A stretch of 32,711 bases of DNA from Lysobacter sp. (lineage in GTDB: Bacteria > Pseudomonadota > Gammaproteobacteria > Burkholderiales > Usitatibacteraceae). A program made the position numbers and the translations under genes. Shown in pieces: positions 16,816-23,102 of the stretch (its first letter is position 1; every line of letters begins with the position of its first letter). The stretch is taken from NCBI GenBank assembly GCA_023700985.1, contig JAMPXV010000010.1:1-32711 (forward strand), in the 5' to 3' direction. Below the pieces are notes generated by a model. It ran no database searches and had not been told where the DNA came from. It worked only from the letters and a program-made list of their open reading frames with translations.

Positions 16816-16844
16816 CTCGCCTGTCACGCCTCTCACAGGCGAGA
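16815..16844 (+). promoter_or_regulatory. Perfect 10-bp inverted repeat in the SWIB leader
   Basis: The arms 16815-16824 and 16835-16844 are exact reverse complements around a 10-base spacer, 41 bp before the SWIB start and overlapping the predicted transcription start. It could be an operator or an mRNA stem-loop. No T-run follows, so it is not a terminator. Confidence 0.6.
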
Positions 16845-16885
16845 TCCAGCTGAACCAACGTCACTATCTGATTGGAGGATCCTGA

Positions 16886-17278
16886 ATGGCAACTAAGAAA
16901 GCCAAGAAACCCGCCGCGAAGAAGCCCGCGGCCAAGAAGCCCGCCGCGAAGAAGCCGGTGGCCAAGAAGACCGCCGCCAAGAAACCCGCGGCCAAGAAGG
17001 CCGCTCCGAAGAAGCCGGCCGCCAAGCGCAAGCCCAACGCCGCCTTCATGAAGCCCCTCACGCCGAGCGCCGCGCTCGCCGCCGTGATCGGCTCCGCCGC
17101 ACAGCCGCGCACCGAGGTGACCAGCAAGCTGTGGGCCTACATCAAGAAGAACGGCCTGCAGGACAAGGTCAACCGCCGCAACATCAACGCGGACGACAAG
17201 CTCCGCGAAGTCTTCGGCGGCAAGAAGACCGTCTCGATGTTCGAGATGACCAAACTGGTTTCGAAGCACCTGAAGTAA
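16886..17278 (+). CDS. SWIB/MDM2-domain protein with histone H1-like Lys/Ala/Pro tail
   Basis: A 130-residue protein in two parts. Residues 1-50 are a low-complexity basic tail of eight KK(P/T/A)xx pentapeptides. Residues about 53-130 form a SWIB domain (NAAFMKPLTPSAALAAVIG, LWAYIKKNGLQDKVNRRNINADDKLREVFGGKKTVSMFEMTKLVSKHL). SWIB domains are eukaryote-type chromatin modules that also occur in Chlamydia and many betaproteobacteria; here a nucleoid-associated role is likely because of the tail, but it is unproven. The start has a strong ribosome site (GGAGG, 7 bases before ATG) and its own promoter, and a strong terminator follows, so it is probably a monocistronic, highly expressed gene. Confidence 0.92.
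   Translation: MATKKAKKPAAKKPAAKKPAAKKPVAKKTAAKKPAAKKAAPKKPAAKRKPNAAFMKPLTPSAALAAVIGSAAQPRTEVTSKLWAYIKKNGLQDKVNRRNINADDKLREVFGGKKTVSMFEMTKLVSKHLK
16904..17023 (+). repeat. Eight degenerate 15-bp tandem repeats encoding the basic tail
   Basis: Eight consecutive 15-bp units, each beginning AAGAA(G/A), encode the pentapeptides KKPAA, KKPAA, KKPAA, KKPVA, KKTAA, KKPAA, KKAAP, KKPAA. The codons vary between units, so slippage is likely old or constrained at the protein level. Copy number may vary between strains. Confidence 0.85.
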
Positions 17279-17315
17279 CGGGTGCGTGGCCGGCTCGCGC
17301 CGGCTGCAGACAGGG

Positions 17316-17347
17316 AAACGGGCCGGCGCAAGCCGGCCCGTTTCTTT
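17316..17347 (+). terminator. Intrinsic terminator after the SWIB gene
   Basis: A 12-bp perfect stem (17316-17327 with 17332-17343) capped by a GCAA tetraloop runs into TTTCTTTT. It is 38 bp after the SWIB stop. The A-rich left foot gives a short T-run on the minus strand too, so it may also serve the convergent WS/DGAT gene. Confidence 0.85.
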
Positions 17348-17360
17348 TCCGCGGTCGGGA

Positions 17361-18917
17361 CTAGGGCCCGCGAGGGCGCTTGCGGACCTTGCCCGGCTCC
17401 GCAACCTTCTTCCGCCTGGCCCTGGCTGCCTTGCCCGGCCTGGCCGGCGCGGGTGCCGGGGGGGCGGGCGCCGGGACCGCAGCCTCCACGCCCTCGTCCC
17501 CCCAGGGCGACATCAGCGTGAGCCACATGAGCTTGTCGAGCTCGCCCTGGAAACGCTCGACGATGCGGTCCGGATCGGGAACGAGGCCCGCGTCCGCGAT
17601 GAGCCCGAACTGGATGCGCCCGTTGTAGGAGAGGATCGACACGCCCATGCCGATGCCACCCGACTGCGGCACCCAGAAATCGAGCTCCTCGATGCGGCGG
17701 CCGGCGAAATAGATCGGGTACTGGGGCCCGGGCACGTTCGTCATCACGGCCGAGGCGTTCTGCGAGAGGAGGGCCGTGACCTGCTCCTGCAGGATCCTGG
17801 GCCCGTAGCCCACGGTGTGCAGCAGCCCGAGGACGATGAGGGGCTGGTAGGAGCCCTTGAGGGACTGCATCAGGCGCCGCACCTCGTAGAGCCGCTCGAG
17901 CGGATGGTCGATCCCGATGGGCAGGTCGAGGAACACCAGCCCGAAGCGGTTGCCGAGTTCCCGGCCGCCGCCGTTGCCGCGCAGGTTCACCGGCACGATG
18001 GCGCGGATGCCCAGGCCGTCGACCGCGTCGCCCTTGGAGGCGAGGTAGTCGCGAAGGGCACCGGTGGCCATCGCGAGGAGGACGTCGTTGATGGAGCAGC
18101 CCAGCGCCTTGCCCATCACCTTCACTTCCTCGAGCGGCACCGGCGTGGCCCACGCCACGCGCTTGCGGGCACCCAGGCGCCCCTTGAAGCGCGTGGGCGA
18201 GTCGCTGCCCATGAGGGCGAGGCGGGCCAACTCGCCCGCGAAATCCATCCCCTTGCGCGTGGCACCCTCGAGCGCCTCCTGCGCGGCTGCGGGGTTGGCC
18301 GCGATCTCGCGGCCCTGGTCGAGGAGGTTGCGGCCGACGCGCGAGGCGCTCTCGAGGGCTCCGGTCACCGGCCGAAGGATCTGCTCCCAGAGGTCCGCCT
18401 CGCCGCCGCGGTCCGCGTCGAATCGCTCGGCCCGAAGCGCGAGGCTGGCCCGCGCCGTCTTCTCGGTCATCGAGAGCATGACCTGCACCAGCGCGATGCC
18501 GTCGGCGTAGCAGTGGTGGATGCGCATCACCAGCGCGCTGCCGCCCGCGTAGTTGTCGACGAGGTGAAACTGCCAGAGGGGCTTGGAGAAGTCGAGCGGC
18601 GTGGAGGCGAGGTCGCTCACGAAGGCCTGCAGTTCCGCCTTGCCGGCCCCGCCCGGCAGCGCCACCTGGTGGACGTGCGAGTCCATGTCGAAGTCGGGAT
18701 CGTCCTCCCACCAGGCGCCGGTGGGGTCCTGGACGGCCCGTTGCCGGAAGCGCGGGAAGGCGAGGAAGCGCCGGTCGAGCGTGCGCCTGACCTGCTTCAC
18801 GTCGAGCCGCCCCTCGAACATGAGCACGCCGACGATCACCATGAGGTTGGTCGGCAGGTCCATCCTCAGCCAGGCCGTGTCCACGCCGGAAATGCGCTCT
18901 CTGCGGACTTCGGGCAT
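17361..18917 (-). CDS. Wax ester synthase / diacylglycerol acyltransferase (WS/DGAT)
   Basis: Joins fatty acyl-CoA to a fatty alcohol (wax ester) or diacylglycerol (triacylglycerol) at the membrane. It has 518 residues. The catalytic HHxxxDG motif is intact as HHCYADG at 134-140; PLW at 113-115 and the ND motif in SINDVLLAMATGALRDYL are also present, together with NRFGLVFLDLPIG, NVPGPQYPIYFAG and GIGMGVSILSYNG in the C-terminal domain. Typical family length is 450-480; the excess is a C-terminal tail of about 45 residues rich in Ala, Pro, Lys and Arg. The ATG at 18917 has GAGGAG upstream. It is divergent from the ACBP gene across 112 bp and convergent with the SWIB gene. The acyl reductase nearby supports wax ester as product. 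Confidence 0.93.
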   Translation of the reverse strand: MPEVRRERISGVDTAWLRMDLPTNLMVIVGVLMFEGRLDVKQVRRTLDRRFLAFPRFRQRAVQDPTGAWWEDDPDFDMDSHVHQVALPGGAGKAELQAFVSDLASTPLDFSKPLWQFHLVDNYAGGSALVMRIHHCYADGIALVQVMLSMTEKTARASLALRAERFDADRGGEADLWEQILRPVTGALESASRVGRNLLDQGREIAANPAAAQEALEGATRKGMDFAGELARLALMGSDSPTRFKGRLGARKRVAWATPVPLEEVKVMGKALGCSINDVLLAMATGALRDYLASKGDAVDGLGIRAIVPVNLRGNGGGRELGNRFGLVFLDLPIGIDHPLERLYEVRRLMQSLKGSYQPLIVLGLLHTVGYGPRILQEQVTALLSQNASAVMTNVPGPQYPIYFAGRRIEELDFWVPQSGGIGMGVSILSYNGRIQFGLIADAGLVPDPDRIVERFQGELDKLMWLTLMSPWGDEGVEAAVPAPAPPAPAPARPGKAARARRKKVAEPGKVRKRPRGP

Positions 18918-18979
18918 CGGGGGAATCTCCTCGTCGCGTGGCCGGATGCCCGTGCCGTTGCGGCCGGCGGGCGCTTTCG

Positions 18980-18991
18980 GCTAACTTTAGC
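18980..18991. promoter_or_regulatory. Short palindrome between WS/DGAT and ACBP genes
   Basis: GCTAA-CT-TTAGC is a perfect 5-bp dyad in the divergent gap, 39 bp before the ACBP start and 63 bp before the WS/DGAT start. It is short enough to be chance, but it is the only A/T-rich spot in the gap and so probably overlaps a promoter or operator. Confidence 0.35.
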
Positions 18992-19029
18992 ACCATCCCC
19001 CTGGGGGCAATGAGGCAAGGAGCAGCGCG

Positions 19030-19290
19030 ATGGCGGACGTGAAGAAGCAGTTCGAGGCGGCGGCAGCGGCGGTCCTGAAGGCGAAGAAGGATCCCGGCAG
19101 CGACCTCAAGCTGAAGCTCTACGCGCACTACAAGCAGGCCACCGAGGGCGACGTGGCGGGCGAGAAGCCCGGGTTCACCGACTTCGTGAACCGGGCCAAG
19201 TACGAGGCCTGGGCCAAGCTCAAGGGGATGGGGGCGGAGGACGCGATGAAGGCCTACGTGAAGCTCGTCGACCGGGTGACGCGGGAGTAA
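19030..19290 (+). CDS. Acyl-CoA-binding protein (ACBP)
   Basis: Small four-helix protein that binds medium- and long-chain acyl-CoA with high affinity and buffers or delivers it. It has 86 residues, the standard length. The classical signature LKLKLYAHYKQATEGD (Tyr and Lys ligand residues) and NRAKYEAWAKLKGMGAEDAMKAYV are unmistakable. AAGGAG lies 8 bases before the ATG. ACBP is common in eukaryotes and patchy in bacteria. Here it is divergent from the WS/DGAT gene and upstream of phasin 2 and fadD, which suggests delivery of acyl-CoA to wax ester synthase or reductase. A hairpin terminator shared with phasin 2 follows. Confidence 0.95.
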   Translation: MADVKKQFEAAAAAVLKAKKDPGSDLKLKLYAHYKQATEGDVAGEKPGFTDFVNRAKYEAWAKLKGMGAEDAMKAYVKLVDRVTRE

Positions 19291-19322
19291 AAAAAGGCCC
19301 GCGAGGTTCTCCCGCGGGCCTT
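19289..19322 (-). terminator. Intrinsic terminator between ACBP and phasin 2 (best on minus strand)
   Basis: A 10-bp stem (19294-19303 with 19313-19322) followed on the minus strand by seven T residues, a strong terminator for phasin 2 transcripts. On the plus strand the stem follows the ACBP stop at once but has only two T residues, so it would terminate ACBP less well. Confidence 0.8.
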
Positions 19323-19382
19323 GAACATCCTTCGGTCCCCGGCAGACGCCGGGGCGCAGACAAGGATGAGGAGGAGCCGGTT

Positions 19383-19407
19383 GCGGGGAGGGCATGGCCC
19401 TCCCCGC
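19383..19407 (-). promoter_or_regulatory. Hairpin directly after the phasin 2 stop
   Basis: An 11-bp perfect stem (19383-19393 with 19397-19407) with a 3-base loop lies 7 bp past the phasin 2 stop and has no T-run. It probably shields the mRNA 3' end, or pauses polymerase before the true terminator 60 bp further on. Confidence 0.45.
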
Positions 19408-19413
19408 GTCATG

Positions 19414-19917
19414 TCATTTCGCCTTGCGACGCGCCGCCTTCTTCGCGGGGGCCTTCTTCGCGGGGGCCTTCTTCGCGGGGGCCTTGCGGGCACGCCTGGG
19501 CGCCGCGCCGCCCATCAGGGCGCGCACGCTCTCGTTCAGGTCGGAGACCTGGCGGGCCAGCACGTCGACGTCCTTGCTGGTGAGCACGCCCAGGCGGTTG
19601 AGCGAGCGCGAGACGCGATCCTCGAACACCTGCTCGAGCTTGTCCCACTTGCCCTGCGCCGAGGAGAGGGTGACGTCGGCCTGCGTGCGTACGGACTTCA
19701 TCGCCTGGTCGGCGGCCTTGCCGCTCTTCGTGCGGATCGTCTTGCCCTGCTCGACGAGCAGGTCGAACAGCTTGTCGCCCTCGGTGCGGGCGCGGGCGAA
19801 CGCGCCGAGCCCGGCGAGCCAGATCTTCTGCGCAGACTGGGTGACCGCCTGCGCGAGCTGGTTGTCGGCGGCGGACTTGCGCACCTTGGCGCGGGTTTTC
19901 GTCTTCCGGGTTGCCAT
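19414..19917 (-). CDS. PhaF-like phasin with Lys/Ala/Pro C-terminal tail (phasin 2)
   Basis: A 167-residue granule-associated protein. Core landmarks match phasin 1: KIWLAGLGAFARARTEGDKLFDLLVEQGK (PHA-granule family N-terminus), KLEQVFEDRVSRSLNRLGVLTSKDV and the coiled-coil ending VLARQVSDLNESVRAL. Residues about 140-167 form a histone-like tail with three KKAPA-type repeats. This core-plus-tail plan is that of Pseudomonas PhaF, where the tail binds DNA and helps distribute granules to daughter cells. The ATG at 19917 has a GGAGGAAG ribosome site. It is divergent from fadD and carries the second copy of the three-block element upstream. PHA or lipid droplet target is undecided from sequence. 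Confidence 0.9.
   Translation of the reverse strand: MATRKTKTRAKVRKSAADNQLAQAVTQSAQKIWLAGLGAFARARTEGDKLFDLLVEQGKTIRTKSGKAADQAMKSVRTQADVTLSSAQGKWDKLEQVFEDRVSRSLNRLGVLTSKDVDVLARQVSDLNESVRALMGGAAPRRARKAPAKKAPAKKAPAKKAARRKAK
19441..19485 (-). repeat. Three perfect 15-bp tandem repeats in the phasin 2 tail
   Basis: Three identical 15-bp units (19441-19455, 19456-19470, 19471-19485) encode the repeated AKKAP pentapeptide. Unlike the SWIB repeats they are identical at nucleotide level, which points to recent duplication and possible length variation. Confidence 0.9.
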
Positions 19918-19941
19918 GGCTTCCTCCTTGAACGTTCGGTC

Positions 19942-19958
19942 CCGCCCACCGCGGGCGG
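19942..19958 (-). promoter_or_regulatory. GC-rich hairpin in the phasin 2 leader
   Basis: A 6-bp G/C stem (19942-19947 with 19953-19958) with a 5-base loop, 24 bp before the phasin 2 start on the minus strand. It matches the position, though not the sequence, of the phasin 1 leader hairpin. Confidence 0.35.
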
Positions 19959-19982
19959 ACAGCCGTCATCACGATTGCCATC

Positions 19983-20012
19983 CTAGGCGCGAGAATTAGA
20001 GGAATCACACTA
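19983..20012 (-). promoter_or_regulatory. Conserved three-block element, copy 2 (phasin 2 / fadD)
   Basis: Read on the minus strand: TAGTGTG (20012-20006), 4 bases, CTCTAAT (20001-19995), 5 bases, CGCCTAG (19989-19983). All 21 block bases and both spacings equal copy 1 at 14118-14147, while the spacer bases differ. It ends 65 bp before the phasin 2 start and sits 122 bp upstream of the divergent fadD start. Confidence 0.7.
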
Positions 20013-20134
20013 TTCTTCGCCGGGACGGGCGTGAGGTAGACTTGACCCGCCGTCGCCGGCAGCCCGCCCGACGCTGCGGCAAGCCGAGAACCCGGACCCG
20101 GGGACGACGATTCCCGGGCCGCCGAGAGGAGAGC

Positions 20135-21814
20135 ATGGAAAGACCCTGGATCAAGTCCTACCCGCCCGGCGTGGGCGCCGACATCGACATGGGGGCCTAT
20201 TCGAGCCTTCGCGACATCCTCGAGTCGAGCTGCGGCCGCTACGCCGACCTTCCGGCGTTCACCTGCATGGGCGCCACCATCACCTACCGGGAGCTCGACC
20301 GGCTCTCCACGGACTTCGGAAGCTGGCTGCAGAACTCGGCCGGCCTCGGCAAGGGGGCGCGCGTCGCCCTGATGATGCCCAACCTGCTGCAGTACCCGGT
20401 GGCCATCTTCGGCCTGCTCCGGGCGGGGCTCGTGGGCGTGAACTGCAACCCCCTGTACACGCCGCGCGAGCTCGAGCACCAGCTGGTCGACTCCGGCGCC
20501 GAGGCCATCGTCATTCTCGAGAACTTCGCGAAGACGCTGGAGGAGGTGCTGCCGCGGACGAAGGTGAAGACGGTCGTCACCACCCAGATCGGCGACATGC
20601 TGGGCTTCCCCAAGTCGCTCATCGCCAACTTCGTCGTGAAGCGCGTGAAGAAGATGGTGCCGCCGTTCAGCCTGCCGGGCCGGGTGAGCTTCCCCGACGC
20701 GCTCGCGGCCGGCAGGTCGCACCGCCTGGCGCCCCCCCCGATCGGACTGGAGGACATCGCCTTCCTGCAGTACACCGGCGGCACGACCGGCGTCTCGAAG
20801 GGTGCGATGCTCACCCACGGCAACCTCGTGGCGAACCTGATGCAGGTCTCGAACTGGGTCGGGACGGGCCTGGAGGAGGGCCGCGAGACGGTCATCACCG
20901 CGCTGCCGCTTTACCACATCTTCGCGCTCACCGGGAACTGCCTCACCTTCATGAAGATCGGCGCGAAGAACGTGCTGATCCCCAACCCCCGGGACCTGCC
21001 GGGCTTCGTGGCCGAGCTGGGCAGGCACCGCTTCACGGCCATCACGGGCGTGAACACGCTCTTCAACGCGCTCATGAACACGCCGGGGTTCGCCAACCTG
21101 GACTTCTCGGGGCTGAAGATGACGCTGGGCGGCGGGATGGCCGTGCAGCGCGCGGTGGCGGAGCGCTGGATGGAGGTCACCCGGACGCCCCTCGTCGAGG
21201 CCTACGGGCTCACCGAGACTTCCCCCGGGGCGTGCATCAACCCGCTGGTGAAGGACGCGCGCTACAACGGCTTCGCGGGCCTGCCGCTGCCCTCCACCGT
21301 CGTCACCATCCGCGACGAGGCCGGCACGATTCTTCCGGCCGGGGAGTCGGGGGAGATCTGCATCGCCGGCCCGCAGGTGATGAAGGGCTACTGGAACCGC
21401 CCCGACGAGACGGCCAAGGTGATGTTCCCCGACGGGGCGTTCCGCACCGGCGACATCGGCCTCATGGACGAGCGCGGCTACGTGAAGATCGTGGACCGCA
21501 AGAAGGACATGATCCTGGTCTCCGGCTTCAACGTGTACCCCAACGAGGTGGAGGACGTCGTGGCGATGATGCCGGGCGTCCTCGAGGTGTGCGCCGTGGC
21601 CTCGCCCGATGAAAAGTCCGGCGAGGTGGTGCGGCTCGTCGTGGTGAGGAAGGACCCGGAGCTCACCAAGGAGGCGGTGCTCGAGCACTGCAGGAAGCAC
21701 CTGACGGGCTACAAGCTCCCGAAGATCGTGGAGTTCTGGAAGGAGCTGCCGAAGACGAACGTCGGCAAGGTGCTGCGGCGCGAGGTCAAGAACGCGCCCC
21801 TTCACACGGACTGA
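20135..21814 (+). CDS. fadD: Long-chain fatty acid-CoA ligase (FadD type)
   Basis: Activates free fatty acids to acyl-CoA with ATP through an acyl-adenylate. It has 559 residues, matching E. coli FadD (561). The N-terminus (ERPWIKSYPPGV) is FadD-like. The ATP-binding P-loop motif YTGGTTGVSKGAMLTHGN is at 213-230, followed by YGLTETSPG, FRTGDIG, and the FACS signature region IVDRKKDMILVSGFNVYPNEVED, with the C-terminal catalytic lysine in TNVGKVLRRE. The frame is open further upstream, but ATG 20135 has a GAGAGGAG site and the right N-terminus. It is divergent from phasin 2. Its last 29 bases overlap the end of the convergent aminotransferase gene. It could feed beta-oxidation, wax ester synthesis or both. 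Confidence 0.94.
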   Translation: MERPWIKSYPPGVGADIDMGAYSSLRDILESSCGRYADLPAFTCMGATITYRELDRLSTDFGSWLQNSAGLGKGARVALMMPNLLQYPVAIFGLLRAGLVGVNCNPLYTPRELEHQLVDSGAEAIVILENFAKTLEEVLPRTKVKTVVTTQIGDMLGFPKSLIANFVVKRVKKMVPPFSLPGRVSFPDALAAGRSHRLAPPPIGLEDIAFLQYTGGTTGVSKGAMLTHGNLVANLMQVSNWVGTGLEEGRETVITALPLYHIFALTGNCLTFMKIGAKNVLIPNPRDLPGFVAELGRHRFTAITGVNTLFNALMNTPGFANLDFSGLKMTLGGGMAVQRAVAERWMEVTRTPLVEAYGLTETSPGACINPLVKDARYNGFAGLPLPSTVVTIRDEAGTILPAGESGEICIAGPQVMKGYWNRPDETAKVMFPDGAFRTGDIGLMDERGYVKIVDRKKDMILVSGFNVYPNEVEDVVAMMPGVLEVCAVASPDEKSGEVVRLVVVRKDPELTKEAVLEHCRKHLTGYKLPKIVEFWKELPKTNVGKVLRREVKNAPLHTD

Positions 21815-23006
21815 TCGCGGCCAGGGCCTGCTCGATGCGGGGAAGGGCCCAGTCGAGTTCTTCGCGGCCGATGACCAGCGCCGGCGCCAGGCGAACGACC
21901 TGGCCTTGCGTCTCCCGGGTGAGGATGCCGCGCTCGCGCAGGGCCGCCGCGAACTGCGCCCCGGTTGCCACGGACGCCTCGATCTCCAGGCCCACGAGCA
22001 GGCCGAGCCCGCGCACCTCGCGCAGTGCGGGCGAATCGATCGCGCGCAGCCGGCCGGCCAGGTAGTCGCCCAGTTCGGCCGCGCGCCGGGGGAGCCCTTC
22101 CTCGACGAGGAGCTCGAGGGCTTCGAGCCCGACGGCCGCCCCCAGCGGGTTGCCCCCGAAGGTGCTGCCGTGGTCGCCCGGCTGCAGCACGCCCAGGACA
22201 TCCTCGCGGGCGAGGAAGGCGGAGACGGGAACGAGCCCGCCACCCAGCGCCTTGCCGAGCACCAGGGCGTCGGGCCGGACGCCCTCGTGATCGCATGCGA
22301 GGAGCCGGCCGGTCCGGCCCAACCCCGTCTGGACCTCGTCGGCGATGAGGAGCACGCCGCGGCGGCGGCAGATCGCCGCGCACTCGGCGAGGTAGCCGGG
22401 TGGCGGCACCCGCACGCCGGCCTCGCCCTGCACCGGCTCGACGAGAAAGGCCGCGGTGTCCGGGCCGATCGCGGCCTCCAGCGCCCGAGGGTCCCCGAAC
22501 GGCACGACCCGGAATCCGCCACCGAAGGGGCCGAACCCCGTGCGGTACTGGGGGACCGTCGAGAAGCCGACGATGGTGGAGGTCCTGCCGTGGAAGTTGC
22601 CTTCGCACACGATGATCTGTGCGCGGCCGTCGGGCACCCGGCCGGTGACGTGCGCCCACTTGCGCGCGACCTTGATCGCCGTCTCGACGGCCTCCGCGCC
22701 GGTGTTCATGGGAAGGGCGCGGTCCATTCCCGTCAACTCGCACAGGCGCGCGAGGAACACGGGCAGGCGATCGTTGTGGAAGACGCGCGAGGTCACCGCG
22801 AGCCGCTGCGCCTGCCGGCACAGCGCCTCCACGAGGCGGGGATGGGAGTGCCCGAAGCTCACTGCCGAGTAGGCCGAGAGCATGTCGAGGTAGCGGTTCC
22901 CGGCGGTGTCCGTGAGCCATGCACCGCGGCCCTGTGCCAGGACGATCGGCACCGGGTCGTAATTGCGCGCCGCATAGCGGCGCTCGAGGGCGATCATGTC
23001 GCTCAT
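21786..23006 (-). CDS. rocD: Ornithine--oxo-acid aminotransferase-like class III aminotransferase
   Basis: PLP enzyme that likely moves the delta-amino group of ornithine to 2-oxoglutarate, giving glutamate semialdehyde. It has 406 residues. Typical RocD segments are ERRYAARNYDPVPIVLAQG, LPMNTGAEAVETAIKVARKW, GNFHGRTSTIVGFS, the cofactor aspartate in LLIADEVQTGLGRTG and the PLP lysine in LVLGKALGGG. The start at 23006 has GGGAAGGGA upstream; the frame continues 16 codons further but without family similarity. It is convergent with fadD and overlaps its 3' end by 29 bp. No other arginine or ornithine genes are near, so its link with the lipid genes is unclear; acetylornithine or another omega-aminotransferase is a lesser alternative. 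Confidence 0.88.
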   Translation of the reverse strand: MSDMIALERRYAARNYDPVPIVLAQGRGAWLTDTAGNRYLDMLSAYSAVSFGHSHPRLVEALCRQAQRLAVTSRVFHNDRLPVFLARLCELTGMDRALPMNTGAEAVETAIKVARKWAHVTGRVPDGRAQIIVCEGNFHGRTSTIVGFSTVPQYRTGFGPFGGGFRVVPFGDPRALEAAIGPDTAAFLVEPVQGEAGVRVPPPGYLAECAAICRRRGVLLIADEVQTGLGRTGRLLACDHEGVRPDALVLGKALGGGLVPVSAFLAREDVLGVLQPGDHGSTFGGNPLGAAVGLEALELLVEEGLPRRAAELGDYLAGRLRAIDSPALREVRGLGLLVGLEIEASVATGAQFAAALRERGILTRETQGQVVRLAPALVIGREELDWALPRIEQALAAISPCEGARS

Positions 23007-23102
23007 GCGCGTCCCTTCCCGCTCGTGGCAAGTCAGGCGCCCGCGTGCGTGCACGGGCTTCGGAAGCGAAAGTATAGGCGCCCGTGGGCGCGAAGGCGGG
23101 CC

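Noticed and set aside
16904-17023. Tandem 15-bp repeats as a possible CRISPR or minisatellite
   Set aside because: They are in frame, code for a Lys/Ala/Pro tail and have no spacers.
14241-19917. The phasins and granule-region gene as evidence of a PHA synthesis locus
   Set aside because: No phaC, phaA, phaB or phaR-like gene is present in the window, so a PHA locus is not claimed; the target granule stays open.
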